64,000 nt of DNA from Treponema sp. OMZ 798 (GCF_024181385.1 NZ_CP051305.1:1364001-1428000), one strand, 5' to 3'. Positions 16,453-24,556 are shown, numbered from the stretch's first letter. Notes: a model not told the origin generated them from the sequence alone. A program made the numbers and translations.

Positions 16453-18822
16453 TTATCTTTTTGCTCTTAGAGAATTAAATACAGCCAAAAGAGCAACTCC
16501 GACATCTGCAAAGACAGCGGCCCAAAGATTAGTAAGACCTAAGGCACCCAAGGTTAAGAAACCTATTTTTATACCGAAGGCTAAGGCTATGTTTTGCCAA
16601 ACGATTTTTCGGGTAAACCTCGCCTGTTTTACGGCAGCTGCAACAAGACGGGGATTATCATTCATAAGAACAACATCAGCCGCCTCAATAGCGGCATCGC
16701 TGCCTATGCCGCCCATAGCTATACCGACATCGGCACGGGCCAGAACCGGAGCATCGTTTATACCGTCCCCGACAAAGACGACAGAGGCTTTTTTATTCTT
16801 AGCCTTAACCTCATCCGAAATTTCCTCAAACCGTGATACTTTTTCATGGGGTAAAAGCATTGAGGTGTAGTTTTTTATACCTAAATCTTCTGCAATTTTT
16901 TTAGCCGCCTTTTCGTTATCACCTGTGAGTATTTCTATTCTTGAAAGTCCCAGCTTGTTTAAGTCTGAGACGGCTTCTTTTGATTCGTTTTTAAGAGTAT
17001 CGGTTAGGATGAGGCAGCCCATGTATCGGCCGTCATAGGCAACATAGACTTGGGTTCCTCCTATTTCGTCTCCGTATAAAGAAATGTCGCTTCCTATAGA
17101 TTCGCTTATAAAAGAGTTTTTGCCGGCTAAAAGATTCTTGCCCCTGTAATTTACCGAAATACCCTTTCCGGCTTTTTCGTAATAATCAATAAGTTCTGCA
17201 TTCGCAAAAGTCTTTGTTTCTTCTTCAGGCAAATTAACAAGAGCACAATCCTGCACAGCCTTAGCTATCGGGTGATGAGAATTAAATTCCGCAAGGGCGG
17301 CTAATTTTAAAAGCTCATCCTTTTCTACTTTATCTGCAGGCATTAGAGCTAAGACCTTTAAAACACCCTTAGTGAGGGTTCCCGTTTTATCGAAGACTAC
17401 ACTATCAGCCTTTGAAAGAGCATCAATATAGTCCGCCCCCTTAATCAAAACACCTTTCTTTGCAGCTCCTCCTATTCCGCCGAAATAGCCTAGAGGAACG
17501 GAAATTACAAAGGCACAGGGACAAGAAATAACCAAAAATACAAGACCGCGCGAAACCCAAGGCGCAAAGCTTTCCCAACCTGCTAAAGGAATAGAAAAAA
17601 TAAGAGCATTTACTATGGGCGGTAAAACAGAAAGGAGAACAGCTCCTATTGTAACTATCGGAGTGTAAACCTTTGCAAAGGAGGTAATAAAGCGCTCTAC
17701 CCTAGCCTTTCTGTTTTGTGCAGACTCAATGAGTTCAAGCATCTTTGAGGCGGCTGTATTTTCTAAAGAAGCGGTTGTCTTTACCGTTATAACTCCTGTT
17801 AAGTTTACAAAGCCTGCAAGGACCCGGCTGCCTTTTTCTGCAGTACGCGGAAGACTTTCACCGGTCATAGAAGAAGTATCAAGCTCGGCGCTTCCTTCAT
17901 AGATGATTCCGTCCAAGGGAATTTTTTCTCCGGCTTTTACAAGCACAAGGGAACCAACCTCTACTTTTGAAGGATCTACAAGTTTTTCTTCTTCACCCGG
18001 TTTATAAATACGGGCAAAGTCGGGGCGGAGATCCATGAGGTCGACAATTGACCGCCTCGATTTTTCGACAGCAGAGTGCTGTACCACCTCACCCAAATTG
18101 TAAAAGAGCATAACGGCGGCACCCTCGGTCCAATCGCCTAAAATAAAGGCGCCTATGGTGGCAACCGTCATTAAAAAGTTTTCGTCAAAAACCTGCCCCT
18201 TTAAAATATTTTTTACCGAGGTCAGTAATACCTTGTAACCTGCAGTAAGCCAAGCCGCTGCAAATAAAAGAATCGAAAAGGCAAGATAGAAATTTTGAAT
18301 TTTTATTCCGGCTTCCGGAAAAAGAACACGGGTAAAAATACCTGATGCAAACAAAAGGGCTGAAATACCGAATTGAACTATCATCTCTTTTGAAGAGCCG
18401 TGATGATGCTCACAGCCGCAGCCTGAATGATCGTGATGGTCGTGTCCGTGATGGTCATGCCCGCGCATACCGTAATCTTTTGCATTGTGCTCATGCCCGC
18501 AACCACAGTGCTCATTGTGACTGTGGTGTTCATGCTCGTGATGATCATGTTGACAGGCACAATGCTCATCGTGACTATGTCCGTGTTCATTGTGATTGTG
18601 TTCGTGATGATCATGTGAGTGATGATCGTGAGAACAACCGCAGTTATTATGATGCTCATCGTGGCTGTGGTGTTCATTCTCGTGATGGTCATCATTGCAG
18701 TACCCATGACGGCCGTGCTCGTGGTGCTCATGCCCACGCATACTGTAATCTTTTGCATTGTGCTCATGTCTATAAGAACAATGTTCATCATGATTGTGTT
18801 CGTTTTCTTTTTTATAATCCAT
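16453..18822 (-). CDS. zntA: Zinc/cadmium-type P1B ATPase with extremely His-rich N-terminus
   Basis: A 789-residue metal-exporting P-type ATPase. Core motifs: SCPCAFVISVPLGYFGG (transmembrane CPC site), VVFDKTGTLTKGVLKV (phosphorylated Asp), TGESLPRTAEKG (actuator), SHHPIAKAVQ (HP motif) and VVFVGDGINDAPVLARADVG (hinge). The last helices carry GIKIGFLT and AVFADVGVA, with the Lys and Asp typical of the Zn/Cd/Pb group. Instead of a CxxC metal-binding domain the first 145 residues are mostly His, Glu, Asp and Gly with scattered Cys, and contain two copies of HNAKDYxMRGH. This region could buffer or sense zinc. The gene is 2 bp from its ArsR regulator in one operon, with a GGGAGGG ribosome site. 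Confidence 0.93.
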   Translation of the reverse strand: MDYKKENEHNHDEHCSYRHEHNAKDYSMRGHEHHEHGRHGYCNDDHHENEHHSHDEHHNNCGCSHDHHSHDHHEHNHNEHGHSHDEHCACQHDHHEHEHHSHNEHCGCGHEHNAKDYGMRGHDHHGHDHHDHSGCGCEHHHGSSKEMIVQFGISALLFASGIFTRVLFPEAGIKIQNFYLAFSILLFAAAWLTAGYKVLLTSVKNILKGQVFDENFLMTVATIGAFILGDWTEGAAVMLFYNLGEVVQHSAVEKSRRSIVDLMDLRPDFARIYKPGEEEKLVDPSKVEVGSLVLVKAGEKIPLDGIIYEGSAELDTSSMTGESLPRTAEKGSRVLAGFVNLTGVITVKTTASLENTAASKMLELIESAQNRKARVERFITSFAKVYTPIVTIGAVLLSVLPPIVNALIFSIPLAGWESFAPWVSRGLVFLVISCPCAFVISVPLGYFGGIGGAAKKGVLIKGADYIDALSKADSVVFDKTGTLTKGVLKVLALMPADKVEKDELLKLAALAEFNSHHPIAKAVQDCALVNLPEEETKTFANAELIDYYEKAGKGISVNYRGKNLLAGKNSFISESIGSDISLYGDEIGGTQVYVAYDGRYMGCLILTDTLKNESKEAVSDLNKLGLSRIEILTGDNEKAAKKIAEDLGIKNYTSMLLPHEKVSRFEEISDEVKAKNKKASVVFVGDGINDAPVLARADVGIAMGGIGSDAAIEAADVVLMNDNPRLVAAAVKQARFTRKIVWQNIALAFGIKIGFLTLGALGLTNLWAAVFADVGVALLAVFNSLRAKR
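18455..18495 (-). repeat. Internal duplicated segment in the His-rich region, copy 2
   Basis: The 41 bases at 18455-18495 match 18728-18768 at 39 of 41 positions. Both encode HNAKDYxMRGH within the His-rich domain of the ATPase. The His-rich code between them is lower-order repeat, so the domain probably grew by duplication of a unit of about 270 bp. Confidence 0.8.
18728..18768 (-). repeat. Internal duplicated segment in the His-rich region, copy 1
   Basis: Partner of the copy at 18455-18495 (39/41 identical), nearer the start codon of the ATPase gene. Confidence 0.8.
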
Positions 18823-18824
18823 AA

Positions 18825-19178
18825 TTATCTACCCTCCCTTATATGTTCCAAGCCGACGGAATAGAGGATTCCGACGTGGTTATCGTCTATTGTGTAATAA
18901 ACCTGTTTTCCGTTACGGCGGCTTTTTACTATTTTAGCCTGCCTTAAAATTCTAAGCTGATGAGAAACAGCCGAAGCGGACATTTCCAAAACCTCTGCAA
19001 GGTCTGCCACACAAAGTTCCCCCGAAATAAGAGCGGAAACTATCTTAATCCTTGTGGAATCGCCGAAGTTTTTAAAAAAATCGCTTAAATCGCTCATAGT
19101 TTGCTCATCAGGCATCTTAGCCCTCGCATGAGATACCGTTTCTTCATCAGAAACACCTATTTCATCATCTTCTATCAT
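18825..19178 (-). CDS. ArsR/SmtB-family zinc-responsive repressor
   Basis: A 117-residue winged-helix repressor. The recognition segment MSASAVSHQLRILRQAKIVK and the wing RRNGKQVYYTI match SmtB/ZiaR. The C-terminal helix keeps the alpha-5 metal site in exact spacing: Asp-Asn-His, ten residues, then His-Ile-Arg-Glu (DNHVGILYSVGLEHIRE). The alpha-3 Cys site is reduced to ELCVADL. In known proteins zinc binding to alpha-5 releases the operator. It should repress its own operon with the downstream zinc ATPase; the operator palindrome sits directly at the promoter (19194-19215). Confidence 0.93.
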   Translation of the reverse strand: MIEDDEIGVSDEETVSHARAKMPDEQTMSDLSDFFKNFGDSTRIKIVSALISGELCVADLAEVLEMSASAVSHQLRILRQAKIVKSRRNGKQVYYTIDDNHVGILYSVGLEHIREGR

Positions 19179-19193
19179 ATTACCTCATCTATT

Positions 19194-19253
19194 CATATGA
19201 ACAAATGTTCATATGTTCATCTATCATTATAATAAATTTAAAAAAATTGTCAA
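19194..19253 (-). promoter_or_regulatory. Zinc-operon promoter with SmtB-type operator
   Basis: On the minus strand TTGACA (19248-19253), a 16-bp spacer and TATAAT (19226-19231) are followed by a perfect 10-2-10 palindrome CATATGAACA-AA-TGTTCATATG at 19194-19215. The core TGAACA-N2-TGTTCA is the recognised ArsR/SmtB operator type. A further half site (TGTTCAT) lies at 19214-19220 between -10 and palindrome. The operator covers the likely transcription start. Confidence 0.9.
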
Positions 19254-19261
19254 GTCCTATC

Positions 19262-19290
19262 TTGCTAAGAATTACTTTTTCTGTTACAAT
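19262..19290 (+). promoter_or_regulatory. Promoter of the V-ATPase subunit E gene
   Basis: TTGCTA (19262-19267), 17 bp, TACAAT (19285-19290); the ATG at 19323 follows with AAGGAG as ribosome site. Confidence 0.6.
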
Positions 19291-19322
19291 GTTGAAAGCA
19301 TAACTTTGTTAAGGAGAAATAT

Positions 19323-19940
19323 ATGGAAGTTCAATTGCAAGAGCTTGTTGATAAGATAAAAAAAGACGGAGTTGCTGCTGCAGATGAAAAAGCAGCTGAA
19401 ATTATCAGAGCAGCAGAGGAAAAAGCAAAAAGTATTATCGAAAAAGCAGAGGCAGAAGCACAAGAAAGCGTAAAAAAGGCAGAAGCTGAAGCTCTCAGAT
19501 TCCAAAAAGCTGCAGAATCTTCAATAGATCAAGCCAGCCGAAATACTCTTATTTCGTTTCGACAGGGTCTTTTAAATGAACTTAATGCCATTATCAAGGC
19601 TGAAACATCCAAAAATTATGACTCATCTGTTCTTAAAAACTTAATTCCCGAAGCAGTCAAGGGCTGGGTAAAGGCTGACAATACGGAAGACTTATCCGTA
19701 ATTCTTTCAGACAAGGATCTTAAAGAACTTGAATCCTCTTTAGGTGCAGCCTTAAAAGAGCACATTGCTAAGGGTCTTGAACTTAAAGCCGACAGCAAGA
19801 CCGCAGGCGGATTTAAAATAGGTACTAAGGATGGAGCCGCTTATTATGACTTTTCGGCAGAAGCTGTTGCAGATTTGTTCTCGTCATACCTAAGCCCAAA
19901 AACAGCTGAAATTTTAAAGAATGCGGCAAAGGAGCTTTAA
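19323..19940 (+). CDS. atpE: V-type ATP synthase/ATPase subunit E
   Basis: A 205-residue protein: an Ala/Glu/Lys-rich coiled coil (about residues 20-65, KIIRAAEEKAKSIIEKAEAE-like) and a C-terminal globular domain with KAGGFKIGTKDGAAYYDFSA-type sequence, matching subunit E of prokaryotic V/A-type ATPases. Subunit E forms the peripheral stalk linking the A3B3 head to the membrane part. It is followed 3 bp later by the DUF2764 gene, the arrangement seen in spirochaete V-ATPase operons. Here the usual following genes for catalytic subunits A and B and for D, I and K are absent. Confidence 0.85.
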   Translation: MEVQLQELVDKIKKDGVAAADEKAAEIIRAAEEKAKSIIEKAEAEAQESVKKAEAEALRFQKAAESSIDQASRNTLISFRQGLLNELNAIIKAETSKNYDSSVLKNLIPEAVKGWVKADNTEDLSVILSDKDLKELESSLGAALKEHIAKGLELKADSKTAGGFKIGTKDGAAYYDFSAEAVADLFSSYLSPKTAEILKNAAKEL

Positions 19941-19943
19941 AAG

Positions 19944-20495
19944 GTGGCAACTTATTATTATTTGACGGCCCAACTGCCTTCAATATTTCCTAATCTCCAG
20001 CCTCCTATGAGCTTTAAGGCTTTTAAAGAACTTGCCTTGCACTCTCTTTCAAAAAAGGATGCTCAAATTTTGGAAAATTTGTCCCTTGAACCGCCTAGGG
20101 AAGACACCTGTACAGGCTCAGCCTATTTGGATAAGTGGTATGAGTTTGAACGCTCCCTTAGAATAGCCCTTGAGCAGGTACGCTCGGCAAAACTAAAATG
20201 GGAAGTTCCTATTTCCTATGATGAGAGGATCTTGCTTTCTTCAGCTTTTACACCGGTACAAATTGCAAGAACGGCAGCGGCAATACAAAACCCTCTTGAA
20301 GCCGAAACCTTTTTGGATAATGCAAGGTTTCAGGCAGCCGATACGGTAAGAGGTGCAGACAACTTCTCATCTGACGGCGTGTTTTCCTATGCCATTAAAC
20401 TCCTTTTGAGGGAAAGAGCTTCCAAATTCGAGGCAGTAAAGGGTAAGGAAGAGTATTCTTCAATATACAATACCATTCTTGATGAAGAAAAATAA
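19944..20495 (+). CDS. DUF2764 protein of V-ATPase operons
   Basis: A 183-residue protein starting at GTG (AAGGAG ribosome site at 19929-19934). MATYYYLTAQLPSIFP at the N-terminus and the mostly helical remainder resemble the DUF2764 proteins encoded between subunits E and A of V-ATPase operons in spirochaetes and chlamydiae. The function is not established; a structural stalk or assembly role (subunit C-like) is plausible. Only the pair E-DUF2764 is present at this locus. Confidence 0.75.
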   Translation: MATYYYLTAQLPSIFPNLQPPMSFKAFKELALHSLSKKDAQILENLSLEPPREDTCTGSAYLDKWYEFERSLRIALEQVRSAKLKWEVPISYDERILLSSAFTPVQIARTAAAIQNPLEAETFLDNARFQAADTVRGADNFSSDGVFSYAIKLLLRERASKFEAVKGKEEYSSIYNTILDEEK

Positions 20496-20534
20496 GCGTA
20501 TATCCGGGCCTAAAAAATAGACCGGATTATACGC
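20496..20534. other. Imperfect hairpin after the V-ATPase gene pair
   Basis: GCGTATATCCGG (20496-20507) pairs with CCGGATTATACGC (20522-20534) with one bulged base. It lacks a T-tract, so it may be an mRNA 3'-end structure or processing site rather than a standard terminator. It marks the point where the rest of a V-ATPase operon would be expected. Confidence 0.45.
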
Positions 20535-20547
20535 CGATAGGTTGATT

Positions 20548-21207
20548 ATGCCCGGCCGCTTAAAAGACTTGAGATTTAAAATATGGATAGCCTTTTTAAC
20601 CCTCTTATCGGGTTTTATAAATGTGGGGGCTCTTCTAAGCTTTTCTTTGCCTGTAAGCCATCATACGGGAAACGTGAGTCATCTCGCCCTTTCAATCGGA
20701 AATAAAAACATTGAAGAAGCTTTAGCCCTTATTTTCATTATTCTTGCCTTTTTTGCAGGAGCTTTTTTGTCGGGCCTCTTGTTCCACGAAAGAAAATTTG
20801 CATTAAAAAAAAGATACGGCATCTTATTGATGAGTCTTGCCTTAATTTTTTTAAGCTTGGCCTTGTTCAAAACCCAAGTGCCCAAAAACCTTAAAACATC
20901 AGCCCTAAGCTTTGCTGCCGGAGTTCAAAATGCCATGTTTATCTTTTATGGAGACATCCTTGTAAGAACCACCCACATAACGGGCTACCTCACAGATGCA
21001 GCCTTTGCATTGGCTATGTGCCTCCGAGGCAAAAAAGACAAATTCCGGTTTTTTTTATTTTACAGCCTTAACATTCTTTTTTTCTTAAGCGGAGGAATTA
21101 TAGCAAGCCTTATCAAAACCGACTCGTTTTTTCTAATCGCAGCCGGGCTTTATTTTATTGCAGGCCTTTACTATTTTGTGATGAGGAAAAAAGGGAAAGC
21201 ATCTTAA
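20548..21207 (+). CDS. DUF1275 (YoaK-type) membrane protein
   Basis: A 219-residue protein with six hydrophobic segments. SGFINVGALLSF, SHHTGNVSHLAL, AGVQNAMF and TTHITGYLTDAAFALA are the family signature (G.vda..f......fTGN, QN......TT..TG.l.d). Members are uncharacterised inner-membrane proteins. I start at ATG 20548, because the in-frame TTG two codons earlier has no better ribosome site. It stands alone between the V-ATPase pair and coaD. Confidence 0.8.
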   Translation: MPGRLKDLRFKIWIAFLTLLSGFINVGALLSFSLPVSHHTGNVSHLALSIGNKNIEEALALIFIILAFFAGAFLSGLLFHERKFALKKRYGILLMSLALIFLSLALFKTQVPKNLKTSALSFAAGVQNAMFIFYGDILVRTTHITGYLTDAAFALAMCLRGKKDKFRFFLFYSLNILFFLSGGIIASLIKTDSFFLIAAGLYFIAGLYYFVMRKKGKAS

Positions 21208-21237
21208 ACCATTTTAATCCCATTGGCTCTTACGGTA

Positions 21238-21720
21238 TTATATTCTATCTATTTTTTCCTTTAAGGCCTTTTCGACTATGGGAGGAACCATCCCGGAAAG
21301 ATTTCCCTTGAAAGCTGCCAATTCCTTTATGGAGCTTGAACGCAGTACAAAGTACTTTGTATCGGGAACCATAAAAACGGTTTCTATCTTTTGATTTAAA
21401 CCCTTATTCATCACGGCAAGATCGAATTCGTAGGAAAAATCGGAAACATTCCGCACTCCGCGGATTAAAACATTTGCCCCAATTTTTTCGGCATAGTTTA
21501 CTATCAGCGAATTCCAAGTATTTACAAAAACATTATCCCATTTTTGGGTAAGTTCTTCCATCATATTTTTACGCTCTTCGCCCGAAAACAAATAGTTTTT
21601 GTTGTTATTTACGGCGATTACTACATGCACCTCGGTGAATATCTTTTGAGCTCTTTCAATTACATTTAAATGCCCGAAGGTGGGCGGATCAAAGGACCCT
21701 GCAAAAACAGCTTTTACCAT
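21238..21720 (-). CDS. coaD: Phosphopantetheine adenylyltransferase
   Basis: A 160-residue enzyme with the nucleotidyltransferase motif [17 protein letters not shown] at the N-terminus, [16 protein letters not shown] in the middle and [20 protein letters not shown] at the C-terminus, as in CoaD. It transfers AMP from ATP to 4'-phosphopantetheine to give dephospho-CoA, the fourth step of CoA synthesis. Length is normal and the frame intact. Confidence 0.95.
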   Translation of the reverse strand: MVKAVFAGSFDPPTFGHLNVIERAQKIFTEVHVVIAVNNNKNYLFSGEERKNMMEELTQKWDNVFVNTWNSLIVNYAEKIGANVLIRGVRNVSDFSYEFDLAVMNKGLNQKIETVFMVPDTKYFVLRSSSIKELAAFKGNLSGMVPPIVEKALKEKIDRI

Positions 21721-21769
21721 TAGTCTACTCTAACATATTATGGGGGCTTTAATCAACAGGTTATATCTT

Positions 21770-22159
21770 TTACCAAACAGTTTTTACATCATATAAAGGA
21801 ATATTTTCGTCAGCAGTTACTATTGTTAAATCATTTTCAATTGCTTGTGCGATTAAAATTCTATCAAACAGGTCATTATGTCTTATATTTTCTTGAAAAG
21901 GAAGATTTCGAATTCTATTGAAATCATCAAGAGTAATAGGAAGTTTTATAAATCCGGCACGTCTGCACATGTCATCTATTTCATATACAGTACGAGTAAA
22001 TTCCAATTTCTTTTTACTTTGTTTTATTGAAATCTCCCAAAACGAAGCATAACTGTAAAAACAAACATTAGATTCAATTCTATCTTTAGCACTTTTCGGC
22101 AATCGGGCATCTCCAAATAAATACCAAAGAACTGTATGGGTATCGAGTAAATACTTCAT
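21770..22159 (-). CDS. PIN-domain toxin of a type II toxin-antitoxin pair (VapC-like)
   Basis: A 129-residue PIN nuclease. Acidic residues are in MKYLLDTHTVLWYL (first Asp), SFWEISIK (Glu), NDLFDRILIAQA (Asp) and LTIVTADENI (Asp), all in the expected order. VapC-type toxins cleave tRNA or rRNA. The start codon overlaps the stop of the antitoxin gene by one base (TAATG), so the two are coupled. The closest subgroup by sequence style is the 'LDTHTLLW' PIN group. Intact in appearance. Confidence 0.9.
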   Translation of the reverse strand: MKYLLDTHTVLWYLFGDARLPKSAKDRIESNVCFYSYASFWEISIKQSKKKLEFTRTVYEIDDMCRRAGFIKLPITLDDFNRIRNLPFQENIRHNDLFDRILIAQAIENDLTIVTADENIPLYDVKTVW

Positions 22160-22371
22160 TACATATACTCCGAAAAATCTTCGAGGGGCTCATCAAAATC
22201 CGGAGACATATAAAAAGGTTCATTTTTCCAAACGCCAAAAAGAGATTTTTTTTCAGAAACTGCATTTTCTTCAGGAAATTTCAATTTTATCAAACGGATA
22301 AAATCAACAACCTCACTTATTGCGGCATGAGGAAGCGTTGCAATTTCTTTTTCTAAAACTGTATAAGGCAT
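22159..22371 (-). CDS. DUF2281-type antitoxin
   Basis: A 70-residue protein encoded just before the PIN toxin. The N-terminal half (ATLPHAAISEVVDFIRLIK) and the C-terminal MSPDFDEPLEDFSEYM match the DUF2281/VapB-like antitoxins usually found with this PIN subgroup; the C-terminal acidic stretch would mask the toxin active site. A GGGAGG ribosome site precedes the ATG. Confidence 0.85.
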   Translation of the reverse strand: MPYTVLEKEIATLPHAAISEVVDFIRLIKLKFPEENAVSEKKSLFGVWKNEPFYMSPDFDEPLEDFSEYM

Positions 22372-22618
22372 ATATTACCTCCCATATACTCCTAATTATA
22401 TAATAAATTCATAAAATTTTCCAGATATCGTTATTGAATTTTTCCTTGTGTTAAATATGAAATTGGGAACAAAATCAGCAGAAAAATATGGAAAGATAAG
22501 CTCTTATTTTACATTGAATTTTATGAAAAATTAAAAGACCAGCTAAAAATAAGTGAGAATATATTTTAACCGGTAAAGCATATCGGAAGAAAACCTTTTA
22601 TAGAGGTGTCCCAAAATC
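22372..22618. other. Non-coding stretch with a degraded open frame
   Basis: No complete gene is seen. From about 22435 to the stop at 22567-22569 a plus-strand frame of roughly 43 codons stays open without a good start (YEIGNKISRKIWKDKL...), which looks like the tail of a lost gene. At 22596-22612 TTTTATAGAGGTGTCCC resembles, with two indels, the right end of the insertion sequence at 15073, so an old element may have existed here. Confidence 0.3.
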
Positions 22619-22647
22619 TTGCTAAAAATCCTATATTGTGCTATTAT
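22619..22647 (+). promoter_or_regulatory. Promoter of the M48-like gene, with near-leaderless start
   Basis: TTGCTA (22619-22624), 17 bp, TATTAT (22642-22647). The predicted start of transcription coincides with the tandem ATG ATG at 22654-22659, and no ribosome-binding sequence is present. Confidence 0.55.
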
Positions 22648-22653
22648 ATGCAA

Positions 22654-24525
22654 ATGATGAAAAGAAAATTTATACAAAAACTTTGTTGTTTTATTCTCAT
22701 TTTAATATTTTCTCAAGGCAACGCCCCGGTTTTTGCCCAAGAAAATGACAAATCAATTAAAGAAATAAGATCCGATGCCATGGATTTTTATAGAAACGAA
22801 ATCGCAGCAGCCTCACTAAACGAAATATCTGCAGAAAATTTAGGTGTTTGGCAGGAGGTGCTCAATGCCTCTCTTTTTATGCTCATAAGGAATAATGAGC
22901 TTTACCGAGGAAGGATGCGCCTCATTATCGAAGAAAGTCAGATAATCAAATGTAAAATTTACCCTGACGGAACTATCCTGGTAAGTACAGGCTTATTGGA
23001 CTATATTGAAGCAAAAATTGCAGAAAATTTGGTTGCCTCGCCAAGAAGAATAAAAAACTTAAACATTGAAAGAGAAAAAATGCTTTCCGCCTTTTTAGCC
23101 CATGCAGCGGCATCTTTTGCCCTTGACAATAAATTAGTTTATTTTTCGGATGCCAGAAGAGGCGAAGATAAAAACAAGGAACTTTTAAAAAGCTATAACT
23201 TAGCGGCCGACAATTTCGCCTTAATTCTTTTAAAACTTGCAGGTTACGATTCAAACATTTTTTATAACCATCTTGAAGAACTAAAAAGAATTCAAACAGA
23301 TCCCAATTACGCAAAAAGATTTGAAACTTTTTTTACCGATAACTTTTTACCGCAACAGCGGATAAGTAATTTACTTAAACACAAGGATGAGGCCGAAGCC
23401 ATTGCAGACGAAATTTACTACATACTAGATGCTATTCGAAATGATAATGAAAACGCAATTGAAGATGCAAAACAAAGAGTTTCAGCCTTAAGAACAGCCT
23501 TTCCCAACAATATATATTTTAAAAGATTGGCAGCCATAATAACGCATAAAAAATGGGAATCGAGTATTATACAAAAAACACTTTTGACGGCTTACCCTGC
23601 AGCTGCACAAAATTCTAAAGTTGTAGATAAAAACTATGAAATTCTAAATTTCGATCCTAAAATCCTTTTGATAGACCAAAAAAAAGAAGAGGAGCCGGAT
23701 ATTCCCGGAAATATAAACGATTATGATGAAGCGGTCAGAGCTTATAATAGTTATCTTAATTCCATTCAAGAGTCGGGAATGGAATCGGCTTATGCAGTTC
23801 TTATTTTTTATTCCACTCATTCAAAAGATAAAACTTATGCACTGTCTCTTGCCGAAAAAGCATATTTGAGCGAAAGCGGAACAGGAAGCCTTGTTGCATC
23901 GGCAAATTATGCTTCTCTTTTATACCTTTCGCAAAAAGACTATACAAAATCAAAAATAATTTTAGAGTCAATGATAAAAAATAATTCAAGTAAAAACATG
24001 AATTCTCTATTTTTAATTACAGGAAGCATGATAGATCAAAGGCTTATAATGTTTAATTATGCAAGAGTTCTTTACGGATTGGGAGAAACAAATAAGGCAC
24101 TAAAGGCGAGGGCACAATTACGGAATTTAATTTTCTCTATGGAAAAATACAGCCCCATAATTTTAAAAAAAATTAAGCTTGAAGACACCACAGATGATTT
24201 AATCGAATATTGGGGAAAACCTTCAGGAATAAAATACAATTATTTTTCCGAAAAATGGTATTATGATTTTTTAAATGCCGAAGTTTCGATTTCGACTGCA
24301 ACAAACAACAATATAGAAAAAATTTCAATTTTTGCAGGCTCTAATTTGTCGTTACCGAATGACTTAAGAATAGGTGAAAGCAGAAAATCTTTTGAAAGTT
24401 TTTTCGGCCCCTCTCTTTATATGTCAGGAGATTTGGAAAACTATTTTTATAAAGCAAATAAAATTCAGGTTTTCTATTTAAACGGTTTTATAAGACAGAT
24501 TTTTATCACAAAACTTGAATCATAA
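22654..24525 (+). CDS. Exported M48-peptidase-like protein with degraded active site
   Basis: A protein of about 623 residues with a signal peptide (FIQKLCCFILILIFSQGNAPVFAQ-like, cleaved near AQE). The N-terminal domain has YPDGTILVSTGLLDYIEAKI followed by AFLAHAAASFALDN, in the positions where M48 metallopeptidases have a 'TGLL' segment and the HExxH zinc motif. Here HExxH has become HAAAS, so zinc-dependent proteolysis is unlikely. The rest looks like helical, TPR-type repeats, and the last 100 residues are beta-rich. The start is set at the ATG pair 9 bases after the -10 box. Role unknown; a periplasmic scaffold related to BepA-type chaperone-proteases is a possibility. Confidence 0.65.
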   Translation: MMKRKFIQKLCCFILILIFSQGNAPVFAQENDKSIKEIRSDAMDFYRNEIAAASLNEISAENLGVWQEVLNASLFMLIRNNELYRGRMRLIIEESQIIKCKIYPDGTILVSTGLLDYIEAKIAENLVASPRRIKNLNIEREKMLSAFLAHAAASFALDNKLVYFSDARRGEDKNKELLKSYNLAADNFALILLKLAGYDSNIFYNHLEELKRIQTDPNYAKRFETFFTDNFLPQQRISNLLKHKDEAEAIADEIYYILDAIRNDNENAIEDAKQRVSALRTAFPNNIYFKRLAAIITHKKWESSIIQKTLLTAYPAAAQNSKVVDKNYEILNFDPKILLIDQKKEEEPDIPGNINDYDEAVRAYNSYLNSIQESGMESAYAVLIFYSTHSKDKTYALSLAEKAYLSESGTGSLVASANYASLLYLSQKDYTKSKIILESMIKNNSSKNMNSLFLITGSMIDQRLIMFNYARVLYGLGETNKALKARAQLRNLIFSMEKYSPIILKKIKLEDTTDDLIEYWGKPSGIKYNYFSEKWYYDFLNAEVSISTATNNNIEKISIFAGSNLSLPNDLRIGESRKSFESFFGPSLYMSGDLENYFYKANKIQVFYLNGFIRQIFITKLES

Positions 24526-24556
24526 TATTTGCCATAGTTTATTGTAAGGAATAAAA

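Noticed and set aside
18400..18800. Repetitive DNA that could be taken for a CRISPR-like array
   Set aside because: The repeats are imperfect, in frame with the ATPase gene, and have no constant repeat-spacer arrangement. No CRISPR array or cas gene is seen anywhere in the window.
18345..18864. Long open frames on the plus strand, and other frames, opposite the His-rich coding region
   Set aside because: They are produced by the low-complexity His/Asp/Glu codons of the real gene; no ribosome site and composition of their products is artificial.
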